From positions 1-13,797 of the forward strand of contig PBQF01000064.1 in the NCBI GenBank assembly GCA_002724975.1: DNA of 13,797 bases, given 5' to 3'. Under the pieces are notes generated by a model. The model ran no database searches. It saw only the letters and a program-made list of their open reading frames with translations, and was not told where the DNA came from. A program made the position numbers and the translations under genes. This document shows positions 7,461 through 13,797 of this stretch, in pieces. Positions within the stretch are counted from its first letter, which is position 1, and the number at the start of each line of letters is the position of its first letter. This DNA is from Parcubacteria group bacterium (lineage in GTDB: Bacteria; Patescibacteriota; Minisyncoccia; Phycocordibacterales; GCA-002724975).

Positions 7461-7647
7461 GTAATTATTCTGTAGAAAAAGTTGCTTCAAGGATTTTCAG
7501 ATGCTGATGTCCATCATTTGTGTTTCCAAATCAATGGGTGACGATGAAGAAGTATCTGATATGGATTTGTTGAGTTGCAGGTAAAGAGAAAGCTAAATGA
7601 AGAAATAGCAGGCTCACAAGATATGGAACTAAATATTTTAAATAATT
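7461..7647. other. Spacer with a 27-codon open frame (7501-7584)
   Basis: This 187-nt gap holds an ATG at 7501 preceded by AAGG eight bases upstream, one of the better ribosome-binding sites in the window. The frame ends at the TAA at 7582-7584. The peptide begins Met-Leu-Met-Ser-Ile-Ile-Cys-Val-Ser-Lys, which looks like the first beta strand of a GT2 glycosyltransferase, but the rest is acidic and not recognisable. It may be another gene-start relic, a small leader peptide, or chance. No terminator hairpin or clear promoter was seen in the gap. Confidence 0.3.
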
Positions 7648-9114
7648 ATGCTAAATAAAAATACCATCTATGCAATTTTGATTATACTCGCTGGTTTTCT
7701 GGCGAGGCTGATAAATATAACACAACCTATACTTGAAGCTGCAGGGTGGAGGCAATGTTATACTGCTTCTGTAGCAAGGAATTTTTATTATAACGGTATG
7801 AATATCTTTTATCCTCAGACATTGAATAGCGGAACCACAGAAGGCTACATCGGGGGAAGTGAGTTCAATATATATCCATTTGCTGTCGCTATATTATACA
7901 AATTTTTTGGTATTCATGAATATCTTGGTAGATTAGTTTCTATAATTGCTTTCTGTGGAGGGGCATTCTTCTTATATAAATTGACAAAAAAATATGCAGG
8001 TAACACAACTGGATTGATAACCTTACTCTTTTATACATTCAATCCTTGTATATTCTTTTATTCCAGGACTTTTCAACCAGAATCAACTATGTTGTTTTTC
8101 TCTATTACCATGCTTTACTTTTTTTCAGAGTGGATAGGCAGAGCAGGGTGGTGGAGATTTGCACTAATGACTTTATGTGCGACACTTGCATTTCTTACAA
8201 AGCTTCCTACGATTTGTTTAGGCCTGCCATTATTGTACCTATGTCTAAAAAAATACAAACTCAATTTTCTGACACAATGGAAGCTATGGCTCTTTGCTGT
8301 TCTGAGTCTCATACTTACTTTTATGTGGTACAAACATGCCACGTATTTAGCAACCATACATGGTTTGTCACAGAGTAATTTAAGCTTTAGTACTAATATG
8401 GATTACGCAATTCGCTATTTACCACATCTGTCTTTTTACAAGAAGGTGTTCTTTACTGAAGTGTTCGAGAAAGATCTAATATATATTGGAGGTATTTTTC
8501 TTGTTTTAGGTATAATTTTTACGATTAAGAAAAAAGAGCTAAGATACATGCATTATTGGCTGCTTGCTATAATCATATACTTCTTTTTGGCAACAGATGA
8601 GGTATGGAGGCATACGTACTATACCATTCCAATTATAGCCCCTGCATCTGTACTCATCGGATATGCTATCAGTAACTCTATAAAATTACTAACTATATAT
8701 AATGTAATCGGAATTAGAAGGATAGTCCTACAGTCATTATTTGTAATTATGGTTGTAACTCTCCCTTTTATCAGCTACCACAAAATAACTGGGAGATATA
8801 GCGCTAAGAGGCTTGAAAAGGATTACCCCGTTGAAATTGCCGGCAGGATAGTTGATGAAACAGCACTTGAAAATGACCTCGTAATTGGTTGTATATGGGG
8901 TGGGCCGGAACTCCTGTACTATTGCAATAGAAGAGGGTGGATTATGGATTCAAATGTTTGTTCAATAAAGCGGATAGAAAGGCGCAGGCAAGAAGGTGCA
9001 GATTATTTCGTTACGACTAAGCAGGATGTGATCGATAGCAGTGTACTTGATTACCTGAGAGATAAATATGAAGTCATCAGGGCAACAAATGAGTACCTCA
9101 TTGTCAAGTTATAG
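7648..9114 (+). CDS. Polytopic membrane glycosyltransferase, ArnT/PMT type (GT39)
   Basis: This 488-residue protein has roughly ten hydrophobic helices. The first spans about residues 7-24, and the last is near 362-380, followed by a soluble tail of about 110 residues. After helix 1 comes the loop Glu30-Ala-Ala-Gly-Trp34-Arg-Gln36 followed by Ala-Arg-Asn (43-45). This matches the WRQ...ARN loop common in bacterial GT39-like proteins, where an acidic residue in this loop is catalytic. A Phe-Gln-Pro-Glu-Ser motif is near 143-147. Such enzymes act in the inner membrane with periplasmic active sites and use polyprenyl-phosphate sugars to decorate lipid A, glycans or proteins. The family call is good; donor and acceptor are unknown. 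Context suggests modification of the glycan made by this locus. The start is the first ATG in frame, after an A/T-rich leader without a strong ribosome-binding site. Confidence 0.85.
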   Translation: MLNKNTIYAILIILAGFLARLINITQPILEAAGWRQCYTASVARNFYYNGMNIFYPQTLNSGTTEGYIGGSEFNIYPFAVAILYKFFGIHEYLGRLVSIIAFCGGAFFLYKLTKKYAGNTTGLITLLFYTFNPCIFFYSRTFQPESTMLFFSITMLYFFSEWIGRAGWWRFALMTLCATLAFLTKLPTICLGLPLLYLCLKKYKLNFLTQWKLWLFAVLSLILTFMWYKHATYLATIHGLSQSNLSFSTNMDYAIRYLPHLSFYKKVFFTEVFEKDLIYIGGIFLVLGIIFTIKKKELRYMHYWLLAIIIYFFLATDEVWRHTYYTIPIIAPASVLIGYAISNSIKLLTIYNVIGIRRIVLQSLFVIMVVTLPFISYHKITGRYSAKRLEKDYPVEIAGRIVDETALENDLVIGCIWGGPELLYYCNRRGWIMDSNVCSIKRIERRRQEGADYFVTTKQDVIDSSVLDYLRDKYEVIRATNEYLIVKL

Positions 9115-9121
9115 TATATAA

Positions 9122-9220
9122 CCAGATGTTCTCATCATAGTACTAAGTATAATACCTGTCTGTATTGTACTTGTTTATATCTTACTGATACTTGCGCAGT
9201 ATTTGGCTTATAAAAAATGA
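9122..9220 (+). pseudogene. Possible membrane-segment relic in the spacer before the radical SAM fusion gene
   Basis: After the TAA at 9119-9121, a frame stays open for 32 codons to the TGA at 9218-9220. It encodes an almost unbroken hydrophobic run of about 26 residues ending Tyr-Leu-Ala-Tyr-Lys-Lys, like a transmembrane helix with a positive inside end. There is no ATG, so it is not a complete gene as it stands. It may be a fragment of a lost membrane protein gene. The evidence is composition only: T-rich DNA read in this frame yields hydrophobic residues by chance, and the ATGA overlap arises automatically when the next gene's second codon starts with A. Confidence 0.3.
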
Positions 9221-12200
9221 AATATAAGAAAGTTTTGTTATTGTTCCCGGATTATGCAGGAGGGTATTTTGGTGCTCTGCGTCCACCTGCAGGGATTGGA
9301 TATCTTGCCCAGATCCTTCAAGAAAATAGAGTTGAATATGATATTCTGGATTTGGCAACCGGGCGTAACCTGAGTATTCTTAGGGCGAAAATTTTGTCTT
9401 TCAAGCCTGACCTTGTCGCCATAAGCCTTATGAGCTTTATGTACAAGAGGTCATATTATATTATCAATTATATGAAAGATATATCTAGTGGCATCACGGT
9501 GGTTGCTGGAGGACCTCATATATCGACATTAAGAGAAAAAGCATTAGAGGAATGTAAAGGTATCGATTATGGAATTGTGCAGGAGGGTGAGTACACGATG
9601 CTGGATTTATGTAGTGGACTTGATGAGGAGAGTGTACCGGGACTTTTATACAGAAAGGACGGAAAAGTAAACTTTGCAGGACCTAGGCCATTTGAAAAAG
9701 AGCTTGATAAGTTTTCATTTCCAAGGTTTGAAAAATTTCCCCTTGGTAAATATGTAACAGAGGAAATAGGTATTGTTTCTTCGAGAGGTTGTCCTTTTAA
9801 CTGCACATATTGTCCTGTAAAAACGTCCATAGGGCAACAGTATCGGATTAGAAGTGCGGAGAGCATTGTTGATGAAATAACATATTGGTACAACCGAGGT
9901 TTTAAGCAGATAAGTATTCTTGATGATAACTTTACCTTAGATAAAGAGAGGGTTTTTAAAATATGCGATTCAATCTGCAGAAAAGATTTCAAAGATATTG
10001 AGCTAAATTGCAACAATGGAATACGTGCTGATAGAGTGGACAGGGAAATGCTTTCTGCAATGAAGCTGGCAGGTTTCAAGTACTTTGCTTTTGGTATTGA
10101 ATCAGGAAACGAACAAATTCTTAAAAATATCAAGAAGAGCCAGGATCTTGTAGTTATGGAAAATGCCTTAAAAATAGCAATAGAACTGGATTTTACAGTA
10201 ACCTTGTTCTTTATTGTTGGTGCACCCGGAGAGAATCTGTCTACAGTTAAAGAGTCCATTGCGCTTGCAAAGAAATATCAGATTTTTGATGCCAGATTTT
10301 ATAATCTGATACCCTTCCCTGCCACAGAACTGTATGAATGGGCTAAAAACAATAAATACTTAATTATGTACCCAGAAGAATATCTTAACAACTCTTCTCA
10401 CTGGGATTTTAAACCTGTTTTTGCAACTCCTGATTTTCCTACAGAGGAACGTGCAAAAGCCTTAGAGTTGACAAGACAGGCAAGAAAAGAGATTAGGCAT
10501 GATGCGATGAAGAGGAAACTTTGGGGAAAACTGGGTCCGCTTTCTGGAATAATCGCAAATTTTTATATAAACGATTGGGTCCAGACACAATTAATGCACA
10601 ATAGCCTCTTACGTAGAAATCTGAAACGCCTGTATACAAAAATTTCATTTAGTAGTCCTGTGAAGCCTTTGCAGAAATCTAGCAAGTTGAATATTCTGAT
10701 AATTAGTTCCAGGAGTGAAGGTGGTGGGGCAGAGCAATTCTTTAATATTATGGCCAAACTGGGAGACTTCTTTAAATTCTTCTGTGCAATACCTGACCAT
10801 CCTCCTTATTATGAGAAAATTATTCATGAGGGGATTACACCATTTAAACTTCCATATCGAAATTTCAAAATTCTGACATTTCTTGCACTGTCCAGATGGG
10901 TGAAAGCAAACAATATAACGATCGTCCACTCCCACGGTGGAGGGGCGGGTATCTATTCGAGATTGTTAAAGCTGCTTAATACAAAATTGAAAGTAGTGCA
11001 CACTTTTCATGGTATACACTCTAGAAGCATTAATCGTAAAGTAATCATTGAATTACTTTTAAAGAATTTGACTGATAAATTCATCTTTGTCTCAAAGTCA
11101 GAGAGGCAAATTGGTTTGAGGTTAGGGATATCCACTTCTTCAAAATGTGTTTTAATTGAGAATGGGATTCATGCTGGCAGTGAAGTATACAATGATATAG
11201 ATAGATGCTCTGTCTTACAATTTGCCAGAGAGCATGTTACGAACGAAAGCTTCGTAATAGGTATGCTGTCCCGTTTTGATAGAATTAAGAATATACCTTA
11301 TGCAATAAAAACTCTTTCAAACTATCTGAAAAGCCATGATGATGTGTTTCTCGTAATAGGTGGAGATGGAGATGAGCGTAGGGAGATAGAACGTACTATT
11401 GGAAAATATGATTTGCGGAATAAGGTAATACTATTGGGGCTTATCAAAGATATTAAGCACTTTTTTCTAACAATCGATGTTTATCTGAATACATCACTTG
11501 GAGAGGGTTTGAGCTTTTCAACAATGGAAGCAATGGCATATGGAAAACCTGTTGTCGCCAGTGCGGTTTATGGGAATACTGATGTTGTAGATGATAATAA
11601 AACGGGTTTGTTGTTTCCACTTAATACACCTTCCTTGTTAGTTGAAAGAGTTAGAACTTTGAAGAAGGATCAAAAGATATATGACTATTTGTCGAAAAAT
11701 GCCAGTAAGAGCATTAAAGAACATTTTAATTTGGATAGAATGTTAAATGAAACCAAGGAATTGTATCTAACTTTTACACCAGGCTTACGTAAAAGTATAA
11801 ACATGCAAATCGGTATCAATGCTTCGAAAGTTTGTGATGTTACTACAGGTGTGGGACGATATACATATAATTTGCGTAAGTCCATCTTAAGAACCAATGG
11901 GAAAAATAATTACCATTTTTATGTACCGGGCAATGTGAGTAATTTTATTGAGGCAGGCGGGTCAGAGATTCAACTTGGAAACCCGGAGACAGCTATCCAA
12001 AATAATACGTTAAGGATCTTATGGGAACAGACATTTTTGCCGGTTTATTCAAGGAGGGATAAGCTTGATTTATTTCATTATACTGACCACGCTTTGTCCT
12101 TGGTCCAAACAACACGTCCGACTATCATCACGGTTCATGATATAGCTTATGTGCGTTTTCCAAATTTGCTGAATAAATCAAGGCAGTTTTATAAAAAAAA

Positions 12201-12933
12201 GATATTAAGGATTTCAATGCAGAGGGCTGATATTATTGTTGCAGATTCTTTTTCAACAAAGAGGGATATTATTGAATATTATGGAGTTAAAGAGAAGAAA
12301 ATAAGGGTAGTACATCTTGGTGTTGAGAGCAGGTTCCGTCCTATTTGTAATGTGGAAGAATATAGACTAAAAAATAATCTGCCTTCAAAAATGATTTTGA
12401 ACGTAGGTACATTGGAGCCCAGAAAGAATGTTGTTTCGTTAATAAGAGCCTTTAAGAAATTAAGAAAAGAAGGTTTTAAAGACTATAAATTGGTTATAGC
12501 TGGCAGTAAAGGGTGGCTTTATGAAGATATTTTTAGAGAAGTTGGCCATAGTGGTTTACAGCAGGAAATATTGTTTTTGGGTGTGGTTAAGGATGAGGAC
12601 TTGCCTTTGCTATATAATTGTGCTGATCTATTTGTATATCCGACGCTTTATGAAGGGTTTGGCTTGCCTCCTTTGGAAGCAATGGCTTGCGGAGTACCAG
12701 TTATTACATCCGACACATCCTCTCTTCCAGAGGTAGTTGGTGATGCCGGAATATTGGTAGACCCTACTGACATCAACTCACTGTGTGAAAGCATGTATAT
12801 TGTATTAAAAGATAAAGAATTATGGAATCGTATGAGCAGTATGGGACGAGAAAGATCTAGATTGTTTTCATGGGATAAAACAGCGGCGAAGATACTTGAA
12901 ATATATGATGAGATTCTTGCAAATAACAACTAA
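9217..12933 (+). CDS. Three-domain fusion: B12-type radical SAM enzyme + GT4 + GT4
   Basis: This is a 1238-residue protein without internal stops. Residues 1 to about 140 resemble the cobalamin-binding fold of B12-dependent radical SAM proteins (Leu-Phe-Pro-Asp-Tyr, Arg-Pro-Pro-Ala-Gly-Ile-Gly-Tyr-Leu, later Ala-Gly-Gly-Pro-His). The radical SAM motif is C192-x3-C196-x2-C199, with Gly-Ile-Glu-Ser-Gly about 100 residues on. From about residue 491 a GT4 enzyme begins (Ser-Glu-Gly-Gly-Gly-Ala-Glu loop), with the EX7E motif at Glu763/Glu771. From Met863 a second GT4 begins, with Gly-Val-Gly-Arg-Tyr, Val-Gly-Thr-Leu-Glu-Pro-Arg-Lys-Asn and EX7E at Glu1146/Glu1154. Each part has the full length of a stand-alone protein. 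The enzyme could modify a sugar or lipid and add two residues. The join at 863 falls on a Met codon, and a +1 frame has TAA just upstream, so a lost stop or an indel that joined separate genes is possible. Domain calls are firm; the fusion needs read support. Confidence 0.85.
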   Translation: MKYKKVLLLFPDYAGGYFGALRPPAGIGYLAQILQENRVEYDILDLATGRNLSILRAKILSFKPDLVAISLMSFMYKRSYYIINYMKDISSGITVVAGGPHISTLREKALEECKGIDYGIVQEGEYTMLDLCSGLDEESVPGLLYRKDGKVNFAGPRPFEKELDKFSFPRFEKFPLGKYVTEEIGIVSSRGCPFNCTYCPVKTSIGQQYRIRSAESIVDEITYWYNRGFKQISILDDNFTLDKERVFKICDSICRKDFKDIELNCNNGIRADRVDREMLSAMKLAGFKYFAFGIESGNEQILKNIKKSQDLVVMENALKIAIELDFTVTLFFIVGAPGENLSTVKESIALAKKYQIFDARFYNLIPFPATELYEWAKNNKYLIMYPEEYLNNSSHWDFKPVFATPDFPTEERAKALELTRQARKEIRHDAMKRKLWGKLGPLSGIIANFYINDWVQTQLMHNSLLRRNLKRLYTKISFSSPVKPLQKSSKLNILIISSRSEGGGAEQFFNIMAKLGDFFKFFCAIPDHPPYYEKIIHEGITPFKLPYRNFKILTFLALSRWVKANNITIVHSHGGGAGIYSRLLKLLNTKLKVVHTFHGIHSRSINRKVIIELLLKNLTDKFIFVSKSERQIGLRLGISTSSKCVLIENGIHAGSEVYNDIDRCSVLQFAREHVTNESFVIGMLSRFDRIKNIPYAIKTLSNYLKSHDDVFLVIGGDGDERREIERTIGKYDLRNKVILLGLIKDIKHFFLTIDVYLNTSLGEGLSFSTMEAMAYGKPVVASAVYGNTDVVDDNKTGLLFPLNTPSLLVERVRTLKKDQKIYDYLSKNASKSIKEHFNLDRMLNETKELYLTFTPGLRKSINMQIGINASKVCDVTTGVGRYTYNLRKSILRTNGKNNYHFYVPGNVSNFIEAGGSEIQLGNPETAIQNNTLRILWEQTFLPVYSRRDKLDLFHYTDHALSLVQTTRPTIITVHDIAYVRFPNLLNKSRQFYKKKILRISMQRADIIVADSFSTKRDIIEYYGVKEKKIRVVHLGVESRFRPICNVEEYRLKNNLPSKMILNVGTLEPRKNVVSLIRAFKKLRKEGFKDYKLVIAGSKGWLYEDIFREVGHSGLQQEILFLGVVKDEDLPLLYNCADLFVYPTLYEGFGLPPLEAMACGVPVITSDTSSLPEVVGDAGILVDPTDINSLCESMYIVLKDKELWNRMSSMGRERSRLFSWDKTAAKILEIYDEILANNN

Positions 12934-13024
12934 CGAAAAGAATCTAGTGTTTACAACGGAGTTGTTTTTGGCACACTATTTAAGTCGTGAAGAATTGTTT
13001 ACAGCAGTTAACGAGGATACATAG
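12905..13024 (+). other. 39-codon frame overlapping the fusion gene end; spacer to the GT2 gene
   Basis: In the +1 frame of the preceding gene, ATG at 12905 (with a second ATG next to it) opens 39 codons ending with the TAG at 13022-13024. The product is unlike anything recognised: a short amphipathic stretch (Leu-Val-Phe-Thr-Thr-Glu-Leu-Phe-Leu-Ala-His-Tyr-Leu) and an acidic end. It may be chance, a small overlapping gene, or another relic. The same 122-nt spacer has a five-pair hairpin with a T run at 12953-12969 that is too weak to call a terminator with confidence. Confidence 0.2.
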
Positions 13025-13055
13025 AAACCATTTATAAGTACGAAATAAGCTAAAA

Positions 13056-13797
13056 ATGTCATTGTCAAAAGATAATCAATCTCAGAAGACCCGCGATTGT
13101 TCGGCTCCTGCAGTGAGCGTGATTATGAATTGTCTGAATTGTGAGAAATATCTAAGGGAAGCTATTGATAGTGTTTTTGCTCAAACTTATGAAGATTGGG
13201 AAATCATCTTCTGGGAGGACAAAGCATCGGTAGATAACAGTGAAAGGATAGCAAGGAGCTATGGCAGTAAACTGAGATACTTCAGGTCAGATGCATCCCT
13301 TCCTCTTTACGGTTCTAGAAATCTTGCTATCCAACAAGCAAGGGGTAAATATATAGCTATTCTTGATTGCGATGATATGTGGCTGCCTATAAAACTTGAG
13401 GAACAAATTCCTCTTCTAGAGAGAGATGATACGATTGGACTGGTTTATAGCGATGTTTTTATGTTTAACGAGAAAGGTAAAGAAAAGCAGTTATTTGAAT
13501 ATATAATGCCGTATAGATGTAATATCTTTTCAGAATTATTACAACGTAACTTTATTAATACCCAAACCGTGGTCATCAGGAGAGAGGCCTTTGGTAGTAT
13601 CGGCAATCCATTTGATGCAAGGCTAATTATGGCTGGCGATTATGATGCTTATCTCCGAATAAGCTACAAGTGGAAGGTTGACTATGTTAATAAACCATTG
13701 GCCCGGTATCGTATTCACAGAAACAGTAAGACATGGAAAGATGGAAGAAAACTATTAACTGTTGAATTAGATTTAATAATGGAAAATCTTAAACAGG
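13056..13797 (+). CDS. GT2-family glycosyltransferase, 3' end beyond the window
   Basis: The frame runs from ATG 13056 through the window end, giving 247 complete codons. It is a GT-A fold GT2 enzyme: the first strand is Val-Ser-Val-Ile-Met-Asn (20-25), followed by Tyr-Leu-Arg-Glu-Ala-Ile-Asp-Ser-Val-Phe-Ala-Gln-Thr (33-45), the pattern that opens most GT2 proteins. Asp55 lies in Phe-Trp-Glu-Asp where WDD or WDN is usual. Ser87-Arg-Asn-Leu-Ala is followed by the metal-binding D104-C-D106-D107 and later Gly-Asp-Tyr-Asp. It should transfer a sugar from a nucleotide donor to the growing glycan on the cytosolic face of the inner membrane. About the first 18 residues are a hydrophilic extension that is also present in the relic at 6457, supporting this start. 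The donor is unknown. Confidence 0.88.
   Translation, partial: MSLSKDNQSQKTRDCSAPAVSVIMNCLNCEKYLREAIDSVFAQTYEDWEIIFWEDKASVDNSERIARSYGSKLRYFRSDASLPLYGSRNLAIQQARGKYIAILDCDDMWLPIKLEEQIPLLERDDTIGLVYSDVFMFNEKGKEKQLFEYIMPYRCNIFSELLQRNFINTQTVVIRREAFGSIGNPFDARLIMAGDYDAYLRISYKWKVDYVNKPLARYRIHRNSKTWKDGRKLLTVELDLIMENLKQ

Noticed and set aside
8046..8378. 110-codon + strand frame inside the GT39 gene
   Set aside because: Its Cys/Tyr/Phe-rich composition is typical of an off-frame reading of membrane-protein DNA, and the GT39 frame has the conserved motifs.
9567..10259. 230-codon open frame on the - strand
   Set aside because: It lies fully inside the radical SAM domain, has no recognisable motifs, is Ser/Ile/Leu-rich as expected from an antisense shadow, and opposes the direction of all other genes.
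12953..12969. Possible rho-independent terminator (ACAAC-GGA-GTTGT then T run)
   Set aside because: The stem is only five pairs with few G:C pairs and the following gene continues in the same direction; too weak to annotate as a terminator.

Overview
The window is one strand-uniform, A+T-rich block of surface-polysaccharide genes (O-antigen or capsule type), all read on the + strand. No tRNA, rRNA, transposase, integrase or CRISPR array is visible. The gene set (KdsB-like cytidylyltransferase, KdsC-type HAD phosphatase, RmlD-type reductase, ArnT-type GT39, GT4 and GT2 enzymes) suggests a Gram-negative or otherwise diderm bacterium with a glycosylated outer surface. Most starts lack a clear Shine-Dalgarno sequence and sit behind A/T-rich stretches, and a cobalamin-type radical SAM enzyme and an LdpA-like Fe-S protein are present. 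These traits fit several low-GC diderm phyla, and the genus cannot be named from this sequence.

Region 1 (1-4547) is a tightly packed sugar-acid module. It contains the tail of an HpcH/HpaI-type pyruvate aldolase, a DRE-TIM metallo-aldolase fused to a C-terminal domain resembling the DUF115/GT42 sialyltransferase-like fold, an LdpA-like protein with two 4Fe-4S motifs, a HAD phosphatase and a KdsB-like CMP-sugar synthetase. Genes 1/2 overlap by 4 nt and genes 3/4 by 14 nt. The set looks like a route to a CMP-activated 2-keto-3-deoxy (ulosonic) acid in which pyruvate aldolases stand where the PEP-dependent KdsA/NeuB synthase would normally be. This is the best candidate here for an undescribed pathway.

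Region 2 (4593-9114) holds a 618-aa protein with an HP motif like those of CMP-sialic-acid and Kdo transferases (a candidate user of the CMP-sugar), an RmlD-like reductase and a polytopic GT39 enzyme.

Region 3 (9217-13797) holds a 1238-aa protein joining a radical SAM/B12-type enzyme to two complete GT4 glycosyltransferases, then the start of a GT2 glycosyltransferase cut by the window edge.

The spacers of regions 2 and 3 (about 90-190 nt each) hold apparent gene debris. The clearest is a 28-codon reading frame at 6457-6543 that matches the first codons of the GT2 gene at 13056 in protein and DNA, as expected if genes have been lost or swapped at these joints.
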